Part shown: one piece after another, positions 34,102 through 42,945 of the stretch
How the letters are laid out: the number at the start of each line of letters is the position of its first letter
Position numbering within the stretch: the first letter of the stretch is position 1
DNA from: Xanthomonas sp.
GTDB taxonomy: Bacteria > Pseudomonadota > Gammaproteobacteria > Xanthomonadales > Xanthomonadaceae
DNA: 64,000 nucleotides
Direction of reading: 5' to 3'
Assembly: GCF_017163755.1 (NCBI RefSeq)
Contig: NZ_JAFIWC010000021.1
Coordinates: 1 to 64,000 of the forward strand
Notes under the pieces: generated by a model
The model's database searches: none
What the model saw: only the letters and a program-made list of their open reading frames with translations
Told to the model about the DNA's origin: nothing
Position numbers and translations under genes: made by a program

Positions 34102-35559
34102 TTAGCCCATGCGGTAGTTCGGCGGTTCCTTGGTGATCTGCACGTCGTGGACGTGGCTCTCGCGCTGGCCGGCGCCGGTGATCTTCACGAACTTCGGCTT
34201 GGTGCGCATCTCTTCGATGGTCGCGCAGCCCACGTAGCCCATCGTCGCGCGCAGGCCGCCGATCAGCTGGTGGACGATGCCGCTCAGCGGGCCGCGGTAC
34301 GGCACGCGGCCTTCGATGCCCTCGGGCACCAGCTTGTCGGCGTCCGAGGCGTCCTGGAAGTAGCGGTCCTTGCTGCCCTTCTCCATCGCCGCCAGCGAGC
34401 CCATGCCGCGGTAGCTCTTGTAGCTGCGGCCCTGGAACAGCTCCACTTCGCCCGGGGCTTCCTCGGTGCCGGCGAACAGGCCGCCGATCATCACCGTGGA
34501 GGCGCCGGCGACCAGCGCCTTGCCGATGTCGCCGGAATAGCGGATGCCGCCGTCGGCGATCAGCGGGATGCGGTCCTGCAGCGCCTCGGCCACCATGTCC
34601 ACCGCGGTGATCTGCGGCACGCCGACGCCGGCGACCACGCGCGTGGTGCAGATCGAGCCCGGGCCTACGCCGACCTTGACCGCGTCGGCGCCGGCGTCCA
34701 TCAGCGCCAGCGCGGCATCGCCGGTGACGATGTTGCCGCCGATCACCTGCAGTTGCGGGAAGCGTTGCTTGGCCCAGGCCACGCGGTCGATCACGCCCTG
34801 CGAATGGCCGTGCGCAGTGTCGACGATGATCACGTCCACGCCGGCCGAGGCCAGCGCCTCGATGCGTTGCTCGGTGTCGCCACCGACGCCGACCGCCGCG
34901 CCGACCAGCAGGCGCGTGGCGCTGTCCTTGGCCGCGTTGGGATTGTCGGTCTTCTTCTGGATGTCCTTGACCGTGATCAGGCCGCGCAGCTCGAAGCTGT
35001 CGTTGACCACCATCACCTTCTCGATGCGGTGCTTGTGCAGCAGCTTGAGCACTTCGTCGGCGCCGGCGCCTTCCTTGACCGTGATCAGCCGATCCTTCTT
35101 GGTCATGATGTGGCGCACCGGATCGTCCAGCTCGGTCTCGAAGCGCATGTCGCGATGGGTGACGATGCCGACCAGCTGGCCGCCGTCCACCACCGGCACG
35201 CCGGAGATGTTGCGCGCCTGGGTGATCGCGAGCACTTCGCGGATCGTGGTCTCCGGGCCCACCGTGATCGGGTCGCGGATCACGCCGGACTCGAACTTCT
35301 TGACCTTGGCCACCTCGGCGGCCTGCTGCTCCACGCTCAGGTTCTTGTGGATGATGCCGATGCCGCCCAGCTGCGCCATGGCGATGGCCAGGCGGGCTTC
35401 GGTGACGGTATCCATCGCCGCCGACAGGATTGGCAGTTTCAGCCGCAGCGAGCGGGTCAGCCGGGTTTCCAGGCTGACGTCCTTGGGCAGGACGATCGAA
35501 TGGGCGGGGACGAGCGAAACGTCGTCGTAGGTTAGAGCTTCAGCCTGGATGCGCAGCAT
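34102..35559 (-). CDS. guaB: IMP dehydrogenase
   Basis: The 485-residue enzyme oxidises IMP to XMP, the first committed step to GMP. The TIM barrel has the catalytic loop [15 protein letters not shown] with the active cysteine, and the flap region [12 protein letters not shown] pair (about 95-200, including [18 protein letters not shown]) is inserted as usual. The ATG at 35559 starts [13 protein letters not shown], the family start; the upstream open frame is repeat sequence. It sits between two heptamer hairpins, with folD upstream and guaA downstream. Confidence 0.97.
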   Translation of the reverse strand: MLRIQAEALTYDDVSLVPAHSIVLPKDVSLETRLTRSLRLKLPILSAAMDTVTEARLAIAMAQLGGIGIIHKNLSVEQQAAEVAKVKKFESGVIRDPITVGPETTIREVLAITQARNISGVPVVDGGQLVGIVTHRDMRFETELDDPVRHIMTKKDRLITVKEGAGADEVLKLLHKHRIEKVMVVNDSFELRGLITVKDIQKKTDNPNAAKDSATRLLVGAAVGVGGDTEQRIEALASAGVDVIIVDTAHGHSQGVIDRVAWAKQRFPQLQVIGGNIVTGDAALALMDAGADAVKVGVGPGSICTTRVVAGVGVPQITAVDMVAEALQDRIPLIADGGIRYSGDIGKALVAGASTVMIGGLFAGTEEAPGEVELFQGRSYKSYRGMGSLAAMEKGSKDRYFQDASDADKLVPEGIEGRVPYRGPLSGIVHQLIGGLRATMGYVGCATIEEMRTKPKFVKITGAGQRESHVHDVQITKEPPNYRMG

Positions 35560-35632
35560 CGGCGGACCCGAATGTGGGGAAGCGCGGCATTTTAACCGGA
35601 AATGGGGGGCGGAGGCTAATGGGGAAGAAGCC

Positions 35633-35757
35633 GGGACCGGGGACCAGGGACCGGGGACCCGAAGAACGTCTCTCGGTAAAGCCACATGTATCGGCCGCCG
35701 ACGCCTCAGTTCGGCTTTGCTTTTACCGGGTCCCTGGTCCCCGGTCCCCGGTCCCGG
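35633..35757. repeat. Heptamer-repeat hairpin element between folD and guaB
   Basis: Left arm GGGACCG, GGGACCA, GGGACCG, GGGACCC (35633-35660) pairs with right arm GGGTCCC, TGGTCCC, CGGTCCC, CGGTCCC (35728-35755) at 26 of 28 positions around a 67-base loop. It uses a GGGACCG variant of the heptamer. The right arm lies inside the 3' end of folD. Confidence 0.85.
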
Positions 35758-36643
35758 CAGCCCCAGCCGCATCGGCCGCCTCGATCGTGTTCTGCATCAG
35801 CGTGGCCACGGTCATCGGCCCCACTCCGCCCGGCACCGGGGTGATCCAGCTGGCGCGCTGCGCGGCGGCGTCGAAGCCGACGTCGCCGACCAGGCGGCCG
35901 TCGTCCAGGCGGTTGATGCCCACGTCGATCACCACCGCGCCGGGCTTGACCCACTCGCCCGGGATCAGGCCGGGGCGGCCGACCGCGACCACCAGGATGT
36001 CGGCGTCGCGCACCCGTGCCTGCAGCACGTCGGGCGGCGTGAACTTGTGGCAGCAGCTGACGGTGCAGCCGGCGATCAGCAGTTCCAGCGCCATCGGCCG
36101 GCCGACGTGGTTGCTGACCCCGACGATGGTGGCGTTGCGCCCGCGCACCGGCTGGTCGGTGTGCCCGAGCAGGGTCACGATGCCGCGCGGCGTGCACGGA
36201 CGCAGGCCGAACTCGCGCAGCGCCAGGTGGCCGACGTTCTCCGGATGGAAGCCGTCCACGTCCTTGCGCGGATCGATGCGGTGGATCAGCCGGCTGGCGT
36301 CGGGGATGCCCGGCAGCGGCAGCTGCACCAGGATGCCGTGCACCTTGGGATCGGCGTTGAGCCGGTCGATCAGGGCCAGCAGCTGGGCCTCGCTGGTGCC
36401 GGCAGGCAGGTCGTGGTCGAAGGCCTCGATGCCGACCTTCTCCGCCGCGCGGCGCTTGTTGCGCACGTACACCGCCGAGGCCGGATCGCCGCCGACCAGC
36501 ACCACCGCCAGGCCCGGGCGCGGCTGCCCGGCGGCCAGGCGCGCGTCGACCCGGAGCTTGAGCCCGTCGAGCAGTTCTTCGGCGATGCGCCGCCCGTCGA
36601 GAATGCGGGCTGGAACGGACGGGACGGGCGCGGAATCGGTCAT
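35723..36643 (-). CDS. folD: Bifunctional methylenetetrahydrofolate dehydrogenase/cyclohydrolase
   Basis: The 306-residue enzyme interconverts one-carbon folates with NADP. Conserved parts include [14 protein letters not shown] with the catalytic lysine, [34 protein letters not shown] and the C-terminal [15 protein letters not shown]. It starts at ATG 36643. The normal family end is reached at about residue 295; the last dozen residues ([10 protein letters not shown]) are translated from the heptamer-repeat element, which has evidently moved into or replaced the original stop. This short tail is unlikely to matter for activity. Confidence 0.95.
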   Translation of the reverse strand: MTDSAPVPSVPARILDGRRIAEELLDGLKLRVDARLAAGQPRPGLAVVLVGGDPASAVYVRNKRRAAEKVGIEAFDHDLPAGTSEAQLLALIDRLNADPKVHGILVQLPLPGIPDASRLIHRIDPRKDVDGFHPENVGHLALREFGLRPCTPRGIVTLLGHTDQPVRGRNATIVGVSNHVGRPMALELLIAGCTVSCCHKFTPPDVLQARVRDADILVVAVGRPGLIPGEWVKPGAVVIDVGINRLDDGRLVGDVGFDAAAQRASWITPVPGGVGPMTVATLMQNTIEAADAAGAAGTGDRGPGTR

Positions 36644-36693
36644 CGGGGCAAGCGGGTGTAGAGTCTTGGGACCCCATTGTCCCCGATTCCGCC

Positions 36694-36990
36694 ATGACCG
36701 ACACCACCGCCATCGAAGCGGCCGCGTTCCGCCGGCTGCTGCAGCACCTCAACCACGACCGCCGCGACGTGCAGAACATCGACCTGATGATCCTGGCCGG
36801 CTTCTGCCGCAACTGCCTGGCCGACTGGTACCGCGACGCCGCCGCGGCGCAAGGCCAGACGCTGAGCAAGGAGCAGGCGCGCGAGCGCATCTACGGCATG
36901 CCGTTCGCCGAATGGAAGGCGCAGTTCCAACAGGACGCCACGCCGGAACAGCTGGCGGCGTTCGACGCCGCGCAGCGGCGGCACGGCTGA
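36694..36990 (+). CDS. DUF1244 family protein
   Basis: The 98-residue soluble helical protein has the DUF1244 pattern: [21 protein letters not shown] near the start in two parts, [17 protein letters not shown] with a CxxC pair, and [17 protein letters not shown]. Members are found across proteobacteria and function is unknown. It is divergent from folD (50-bp gap) and followed at 2 bases by an alpha/beta-hydrolase gene, so those two are one operon. Confidence 0.88.
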   Translation: MTDTTAIEAAAFRRLLQHLNHDRRDVQNIDLMILAGFCRNCLADWYRDAAAAQGQTLSKEQARERIYGMPFAEWKAQFQQDATPEQLAAFDAAQRRHG

Positions 36991-36992
36991 GG

Positions 36993-37766
36993 ATGCTGCG
37001 TTACCTGGCGGTGGCGCTGGCCATCGTGGCCGCGGCCTACCTGGCGATCTGCGCGCTGCTCTATGTCGGCCAGCGCGAGCTGATCTATTTCCCGGCCGCC
37101 ACGCGGGTGCCGGCGGCGCAGACCGATTTCACCCTGGAGCGCAACCCCGGCCTGCGCCTGCGCGGCTGGCAGGTGAACCCGGGCCGCGACAAGGTGCTGC
37201 TGTACTTCGGCGGCAACGCCGAGGACCTGCGCGGCTTCCGCGCGCAGGCGGCGGCATGGCTGCCCGACCGCACCACCTACCTGCTCGCCTACCGCGGCTA
37301 CGGCGCCAGCGACGGCGCGCCCGACGAGGCGGCGCTGGTCGCCGATGCGATGGCGCTGTACGACCGGGTCCGCGCCGACCACCCGCGGGCCGAGATCGCG
37401 GTGTTCGGTCGCAGCCTGGGCAGCGGCGTGGCCAGCCAGCTCGCGGCGCGGCGTCCGGTGGCGCAGCTGGTGCTGGCCACCCCGTTCGACAGCCTGGCGA
37501 CCGCCGCGCAGGCACACTACCGCTGGGCGCCGGTGCGCTGGCTGCTGCGCGACCGCTACGACTCGGCCAGCGCGCTGCGCGCCTACCGCGGGCCGCTGCT
37601 GATCCTGCGCGCCGGCCGCGACCGGGTGGTGCCGCCGTCGAGCACGCAGCGCCTGCTCGAGGCCTTGCCGCAGCCGCCGACGCTGGTGACGCTGGCCCAT
37701 GCCGGGCACGACGACATCAGCGCCGACCCGCGCTATGCGCAGGCGTTGCAGACGTTCCTGCGCTGA
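36993..37766 (+). CDS. Membrane-anchored alpha/beta-hydrolase
   Basis: The 257-residue protein has one N-terminal hydrophobic helix (residues 2-28), probably an uncleaved inner-membrane anchor, and a BEM46/FrsA-like hydrolase fold: YFGGNAEDL (oxyanion region), LAYRGYGASDG, nucleophile in FGRSLGSGVA, acid in LRAGRDRVVPP and histidine in AHAGHDD. The substrate is unknown. ATG 36993 follows the DUF1244 stop by 2 bases and was chosen for the signal-like start MLRYLAVALAI. Confidence 0.9.
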   Translation: MLRYLAVALAIVAAAYLAICALLYVGQRELIYFPAATRVPAAQTDFTLERNPGLRLRGWQVNPGRDKVLLYFGGNAEDLRGFRAQAAAWLPDRTTYLLAYRGYGASDGAPDEAALVADAMALYDRVRADHPRAEIAVFGRSLGSGVASQLAARRPVAQLVLATPFDSLATAAQAHYRWAPVRWLLRDRYDSASALRAYRGPLLILRAGRDRVVPPSSTQRLLEALPQPPTLVTLAHAGHDDISADPRYAQALQTFLR

Positions 37767-37873
37767 GGACGCCGTCCCTGAGGGCCGTGCAGAGAAGTAC
37801 CCGTTTCCCAGGGCTGCGAAGATGCGTTGCCGTCGGGCCTACGAACGGCGCGGCAATGGACCGCGCCTGGCGC

Positions 37874-38260
37874 CTATCGGTCCTGTAGAGGATCCCCGCG
37901 CCGTTGCACGCGTCCCTCGCCCGCGTCGCCCGGCAGCGGACGCGCCCACGGAGCGAGCACGCGCAGCCAATGCGGGCGCCAGGCCAGGGTGAAGGCGACC
38001 AGCAGCGACGCGCCGGTCAGGGCCATCACCCAGACCAGGGCCGCCATGGAGGCATGGTCGACCGCCAGGCACAGCCCCAGCGCCACGGCCAGCCCGCACG
38101 CGCCCATCCAGCGCAACACGCGCGCCGCGCGCAGCGACGGAATCCCGCCCAGGACCTGTTGCGCGTGCGCCTGCATCGACAGCGCCAGCCAGCCCATGCC
38201 GGCCACGCTGGCGAGCAAGGCCGCCGATAGCAGGCAGGCCGCGGAGAGGGCGTCAGGCAC
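37874..38260 (-). CDS. DUF3325 membrane protein of an iron-uptake cluster
   Basis: The 128-residue protein has three to four hydrophobic helices (about 3-28, 45-65, 72-92) and the family-like LRAARVLRWMGACGLAVALG. DUF3325 proteins are encoded almost only next to PepSY membrane proteins and TonB siderophore receptors. The C terminus is basic and polar. Its ATG overlaps the end of the PepSY gene by 8 bases, and it is the last gene of the operon. Confidence 0.82.
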   Translation of the reverse strand: MPDALSAACLLSAALLASVAGMGWLALSMQAHAQQVLGGIPSLRAARVLRWMGACGLAVALGLCLAVDHASMAALVWVMALTGASLLVAFTLAWRPHWLRVLAPWARPLPGDAGEGRVQRRGDPLQDR

Positions 38261-39920
38261 GTGCGGGCTCCTCGGCCAGCGACCGCGGCTGCGCGACGGC
38301 GGCGCGCCGTCCCAGCCTGCGTGCGGCCACGAACGCCAGCGCGGCGCTGGACAGCAGGAACAGGTCGATGCCGGCGACCGGCCAGTAACCGGCCGCGAGC
38401 GTACGCACGAGGTGGTCGCCGGTGGTGATCCAGTTCAACGCCACCGCGGCCAGCGCAGCCGCGGCGATCGCCCAGCACTGTTCGCGCCAGGCGGGATTGG
38501 GCAGCCCCTGCGCGACCGCCGCGCTGCGCCAGGTGGCGTGCAGCAGCGCCAGCATCCAGGTCGCCCAGAACGCCCAACGCTCCCAATCGCCGCGCGCCGG
38601 CAGGTCTTCCGGCAGCAGGCGGTTGGCCAGCAGGATGCCCAGCGCCGCCAGCACCATGCCGGTCACCGTGGTCACGGCCAGCGCATCGACGATGCGCGCG
38701 CCCTGGCTGCCCTGCTTGGCATGCTGGCGCTTGCGTTTCTCGACGAAGAACACGAAGCCGGTCGCGATGCACACCGCGCCGGCCAGCCCGCCCAGCACGT
38801 AGAACCAGCGCAGCAGCCAATGGCGGAAGTGCTGCAGGTGCAGCCCGGTAAGGAACTCGCTGACCCGCCCGACCGGCGTGGTCGGCGGGTCTTCCCGGAT
38901 CAGCGCGCCGGTGGAGGCCTTGAAGTGCACGCCGTCGCCGACCAGCGCGATGCGGTCGGTGCCGGCGCGGTACACGCTGACGTAGCCGTTGGCGTCGCCC
39001 ACGTGCTGCAGCACCAGGAACCCGACCTCGCCGGCCTTGCCCTTGGCCTGCCAGCGGCGCTGGGCTTCGGCGACCATCGCATCCACCGGCGCCAGGCCCG
39101 CGGGCACGCCGGCGCGGTCGTGCGGCAGCCCGGTCTCGCGCGCTTCCACCTGCTCGTGCAGGTCGTGCAGGTCGTGCAGCTGGGTATGGCCGACCGGGAA
39201 GTAATAGCTGCTGGCGAAGATCACCAGCCCGGTGAAGGCGAAGAAGAAATGGAACGGCAGCGCCACCACGCCGGTGAGGTTGTGCAGGTCCAGCACGCTG
39301 CGCAGCCGCGCCTTGCCCGGACGGAAGGTGAAGAACTCGCGGAACAGCTTGCGGTGCATCACCACGCCGCTGACCAGCGCGACGAGCATCATCAGCGCCG
39401 AGAAGCCGACGATCCAGATGCCCAGGTTCTTCCAGTCCAGCGTCAGGCTGTAGTGCATCGGGTAGAAGAACTCGCTGCCGAGCTTGAGGCGGTCATCGGG
39501 CAGCGCGCGGCCATTGCGCGGATCGATGGTGCTGTAGGCCCAGATGGCTTCTTCCGGATCCTTGGCGTTGGGCACGTCGTAGCCGGCGTACAGCGCCAGC
39601 ACCGGGTCGCGGTGGGTGGTGTAGGCGCTCCAGCTGACCACCGTATCGAAGCGTTCGGGCATCGCGCCGTCCACGCGCGGGCGCATCGCGTCGATGGCCT
39701 CGGGCGTCGGCCGCATCCGCTCGAACGCCGGGCGCAGCACGCGCTCGAACGAGGGCATGGGCTGCGGCTCGATGCGGGTGGCCGGGATCGCCCAGCGGTC
39801 GATCTCGCGGTCGAACACCGACAGCGCGCCGAAGAAGAACGCGGCCATGAGCACGAAGCCCAGGACCAGGCCGAACCAGGTGTGCAGCCAGGCCATGGAT
39901 TGACGGAAGCTCTGGAACAC
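38253..39920 (-). CDS. PepSY-associated TM-helix protein, probable inner-membrane siderophore reductase
   Basis: The 555-residue inner-membrane protein has an N-terminal helix (MAWLHTWFGLVLGFVLMAAF), a long periplasmic part with a PepSY domain (about 290-370), and further helices with conserved His residues (SGVVMHRKLF, HNLTGVVALPFHFFFA). Homologues such as FoxB/FegB-type proteins bind heme and reduce ferric siderophores. The linked TonB receptor supports that role. It ends overlapping the DUF3325 gene. Confidence 0.88.
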   Translation of the reverse strand: MFQSFRQSMAWLHTWFGLVLGFVLMAAFFFGALSVFDREIDRWAIPATRIEPQPMPSFERVLRPAFERMRPTPEAIDAMRPRVDGAMPERFDTVVSWSAYTTHRDPVLALYAGYDVPNAKDPEEAIWAYSTIDPRNGRALPDDRLKLGSEFFYPMHYSLTLDWKNLGIWIVGFSALMMLVALVSGVVMHRKLFREFFTFRPGKARLRSVLDLHNLTGVVALPFHFFFAFTGLVIFASSYYFPVGHTQLHDLHDLHEQVEARETGLPHDRAGVPAGLAPVDAMVAEAQRRWQAKGKAGEVGFLVLQHVGDANGYVSVYRAGTDRIALVGDGVHFKASTGALIREDPPTTPVGRVSEFLTGLHLQHFRHWLLRWFYVLGGLAGAVCIATGFVFFVEKRKRQHAKQGSQGARIVDALAVTTVTGMVLAALGILLANRLLPEDLPARGDWERWAFWATWMLALLHATWRSAAVAQGLPNPAWREQCWAIAAAALAAVALNWITTGDHLVRTLAAGYWPVAGIDLFLLSSAALAFVAARRLGRRAAVAQPRSLAEEPARA

Positions 39921-39963
39921 GACTATCTCCGTTTCAAGGTGGGCACATTCAAGGTCGGCACAT

Positions 39964-40281
39964 TCAAGCCAGCAACGATTGTACGTACGACGCGCCGGCA
40001 GCCATCAGCGCGCCGGCGCCCAGCAGCACCGCCCACACCCGCGCCAGGCGCCGCGCCGCGATCGCCCATAGGAACGCTACGAGATAGGCGAGCAGTCCGG
40101 CGACGGCACCCAGGAACTCGGCATCGTGGAACTCCAGGTCGGCTGCGAACAGCGCGGCGGTGACTGCGGCGACCGTTCCCCACGCGAAGGCGTAGCCGCC
40201 GAGCACCGCCGCGGCGATGCGCGAGGCCAGGCGCAGGCGCGGGGCGGCGAAGGAAGCGGAGGGTGCGGCGGTGCGGGACAT
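39964..40281 (-). CDS. DUF3649 small membrane protein
   Basis: The 105-residue protein has three hydrophobic helices (about 20-47, 55-76, 82-104) after a basic start, with FAWGTVAAVTAALFA and FLGAVAGLLAYLVAFLWAI as in DUF3649/iron-uptake-associated proteins. It lies between the TonB receptor (35 bases upstream) and the PepSY gene (43 bases downstream) on the same strand. ATG 40281 was chosen because upstream sequence in this frame overlaps the receptor gene. Confidence 0.85.
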   Translation of the reverse strand: MSRTAAPSASFAAPRLRLASRIAAAVLGGYAFAWGTVAAVTAALFAADLEFHDAEFLGAVAGLLAYLVAFLWAIAARRLARVWAVLLGAGALMAAGASYVQSLLA

Positions 40282-40316
40282 GGCGTCGGCTATGGTCTGT
40301 GCGTGGGTCGGAGCGG

Positions 40317-42521
40317 TCAGAACCGCCAGTTCAGGCTGAGCGTGTAGTTGCGCGGCGCGCCGTAGTAGCCGCTGTAGCGCAAGGTGTTGATGTACTTCTC
40401 GTCGGCGAGGTTGTTGGCGTTGAGGCGCACCGTCGCGTTGGGCAGGAAATCCCAGGCGACGAAGCCGTTGAACACCGCATAGCTGCCCTGGCGCACGGTG
40501 AAGCCGCTGCTCTCCACGTTGGAGATGGCGCTCTGCCAGCGTCCGCCGATCCCGAAGGACAGCGCGGTGTAGCTGGGCAGGCGCGCGCTGAGCATCAGGT
40601 TGGCGGTGCGCCGCGGCACCCAGCGGTAGGTGTCGTCGCCGTCCTGGCCGGTCAGCTTCAGCGCGGTGTAGCCGAACACCACGTCCAGGTCGTCGGTGAG
40701 CTTGCCGGTCGCCTCCAGTTCCACGCCCTTGGACTCGACATCGACGCCGGTGTAGTAGAACTGGCCGAGCGCGTTGTAGCCGGCGCCGGTGGCCAGCCCG
40801 TCCTGCTCGGCCTTGAACACGGCCAGCGTGGTCAGCAGGCGCTGGTCCAGCCAGTCGGCCTTGACGCCGATTTCGTAGTTCGAACCCTTGGTCGGATCCA
40901 GGTAGCGGCCGTTCTCGTCCGATTGGCTCTGCGGCTGGTAGATGTCCGAATAGCTGGCGTAGCCGAGCACGTGTTCGTTGAAGTCGAACGTCAGCCCCGC
41001 GTACGGGCTGGTCTTGCTCTCGGTCTGGTCGAAGACCACGCCGTAGTTGACGCCGTCGCGGTGGTACTGGGCGTAGTTGACGCCGACCACGGCCTTGAGC
41101 CGGTCGCTCAGCGCCAGCCGGGTCGCGCCGTAGGCGCGCTTGAGCCGCTCGTCCAGGGTGCTGTACACGGAACTGTCGCCCCACACCGGCTCGGCGATGG
41201 CGTCGCCGGGCCAAGGGAAGCTGGGCATGGCGAGATAGCCGCAAGGCGCGGCGCCGCACATCGCCTGGGCGTATTCGCGATTGGTGTTCTCGCTCCTGGA
41301 CCAGCTCACCCCCAGCATCACCTCCTGGTCGCGGCCGAACATCTGGAAATGGCCGTTGAGCGTGGCCGCGCCCAGGTCGGCGGTCAGTTCGTCCTTGCCG
41401 CCCCAGGGGTAGCCGTACAACCCCAGGTTGGTGCCCGGCTCCAGGCCGGTGCCGGCCAGGTCGGTGGCGTAGAACAGCTTGTCGTCGTTGCGGATGTCGC
41501 GGCGGTTGTAGGACAGCTTCAGCAGCCAGTCCGGGCCGAACTGGTGCATGTACTCGACGAACGCGGTCTGGGTGGTGGTGTCCCAGTAGGTCCAGTCCTG
41601 CGTGGTCGAGGCGCTGCGGCTCCATTCGGCCTGGGTGCCATCGCTGTACATGAAGCCCAGCGCGCCCCACATGTTGCCGTCGGTCTGCGCGTCCTGCCAG
41701 GAGTAGCCGAACGTTAACGTGCCGTTCTCGCCGATCTGCCCGTCGACCACGCCATAGAAGAAATCGCGCTGGTCGTCCTTGCCGCGCAGGTAGGAACCGC
41801 CTTCCTCGTGGGCGGCCACCACGCGGCCGGCCCAGGTGCCGTCGGCGGTGAACGGGGTCGAATAGTCCAGCTCTTCGCGCGTGGTGCCCCACGAGCCATA
41901 GCTGATGCCGACCGTCCCGCGCGGATCGTTGGTCGGGCGCTTGCGCACGTAGTTGATCGTGCCGGCGGCGTTGCCCACGCCGGTCAACAGGCCGTTGGCG
42001 CCGCGGATCACTTCCAGCTTCTCGTAGCCGAAGGTGTCCACCGCGCCGGTGACGATGCCCCAGCCGTTGGGCAGGCCGACGCCGTCGATCTGGGTGTTGG
42101 CGATGTCGAAGCCGCGCGCGGTGAAGGTGGTGCGGTTGGTCTCCCACTCCTCGACCTGGATGCCGGTGCTCAGGCGCAGCGCCTCGTTGAGGCTGTCGGT
42201 GCCGAACTGCTCCATCTGCTCGGCGCTGACCACGCTGATCGACTGCGGCGTGTCCTTGATGTCCAGGTCCAGGTTGGTCGCGCCGTTGCTGACCCGGCTG
42301 GCGCGCTGGGACACGACCAGCACCGCGTCCAGGTCGGTGGCCGCGGTGTCGGCGCTGCCGCCCTGCGCACCGGCCGCGGCGTCCTGCGGCGCGGCGAGCG
42401 CGGCGCTCGACAGGCAGGCCAGGCCCAGGCCGATCGCGATGGCCAGGTGGCCGCGCATGAAGGGCGACGGATGCTTATACGTATCGACGGAGTGCAGCCG
42501 ACTGGAATTCTTTGAGCGCAT
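40317..42521 (-). CDS. TonB-dependent siderophore receptor
   Basis: The outer-membrane receptor (734 residues from ATG 42521) has a signal peptide (HLAIAIGLGLACLSSAALAA), a TonB-box-like LDAVLVVSQ, a plug domain (DTPQSISVVSAEQ, EVIRGANGLLTGVGNAAGTI, VRKRP) and a 22-strand barrel ending in NYTLSLNWRF with terminal Phe. The FhuE/FoxA-like plug suggests a hydroxamate or similar ferric siderophore. An alternative start at ATG 42458 would give a shorter signal peptide. A Fur-like site lies upstream, and three membrane genes follow in the same operon. Confidence 0.94.
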   Translation of the reverse strand: MRSKNSSRLHSVDTYKHPSPFMRGHLAIAIGLGLACLSSAALAAPQDAAAGAQGGSADTAATDLDAVLVVSQRASRVSNGATNLDLDIKDTPQSISVVSAEQMEQFGTDSLNEALRLSTGIQVEEWETNRTTFTARGFDIANTQIDGVGLPNGWGIVTGAVDTFGYEKLEVIRGANGLLTGVGNAAGTINYVRKRPTNDPRGTVGISYGSWGTTREELDYSTPFTADGTWAGRVVAAHEEGGSYLRGKDDQRDFFYGVVDGQIGENGTLTFGYSWQDAQTDGNMWGALGFMYSDGTQAEWSRSASTTQDWTYWDTTTQTAFVEYMHQFGPDWLLKLSYNRRDIRNDDKLFYATDLAGTGLEPGTNLGLYGYPWGGKDELTADLGAATLNGHFQMFGRDQEVMLGVSWSRSENTNREYAQAMCGAAPCGYLAMPSFPWPGDAIAEPVWGDSSVYSTLDERLKRAYGATRLALSDRLKAVVGVNYAQYHRDGVNYGVVFDQTESKTSPYAGLTFDFNEHVLGYASYSDIYQPQSQSDENGRYLDPTKGSNYEIGVKADWLDQRLLTTLAVFKAEQDGLATGAGYNALGQFYYTGVDVESKGVELEATGKLTDDLDVVFGYTALKLTGQDGDDTYRWVPRRTANLMLSARLPSYTALSFGIGGRWQSAISNVESSGFTVRQGSYAVFNGFVAWDFLPNATVRLNANNLADEKYINTLRYSGYYGAPRNYTLSLNWRF

Positions 42522-42638
42522 TGGCCTGTCTGGGGACTAAGGAAGAAACGGTGAGCGCGGCTACGGCACCGGGCAGGCGGGCTTTCAGGAAGCGCGCATG
42601 GTCGGTGCCGCCGCGTGGAACACTCGATGAGTGCAATT

Positions 42639-42657
42639 AAGAATGATTCGCATTTTA
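42639..42657 (-). promoter_or_regulatory. Fur-box-like site of the siderophore receptor operon
   Basis: On the minus strand the 19 bases centred on AATCATT match GATAATGATAATCATTATC at 13 positions by eye. It lies 118 bases upstream of the receptor ATG in an AT-rich patch, where iron repression would be expected. The rest of the gap up to 42945 holds no recognisable gene. Confidence 0.6.
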
Positions 42658-42945
42658 TAGGCGGGTTCAGCGGCCCGTCAATCGCTGCACTCATTCGAGA
42701 CATCGCGCAGCCGCAGCCCAATCGGCGCTCAGGCTGGCGTCATGGCGCGCCGTCAGGAACCGCCTGGCCTTCGGAACCTCTCCAGCATCTGAGGTATGGC
42801 CCCTGGCCTTTCTGCCGTGGCAGGAGACCGGTCGCGGGGCCCGGGCGTTCTGCCGACCCCACAGGAACTCTTTCCGGACAGTCGAACGTCGGCCGCTTGC
42901 CGGACGAACGGAGCGCGGCGTCCCGCTGTCGGCAGCGGCCCTGCC

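Noticed and set aside
37767-37873. Small gene between the hydrolase and DUF3325 genes
   Set aside because: Only about 100 bp, with no start carrying a ribosome site and no protein-like composition.
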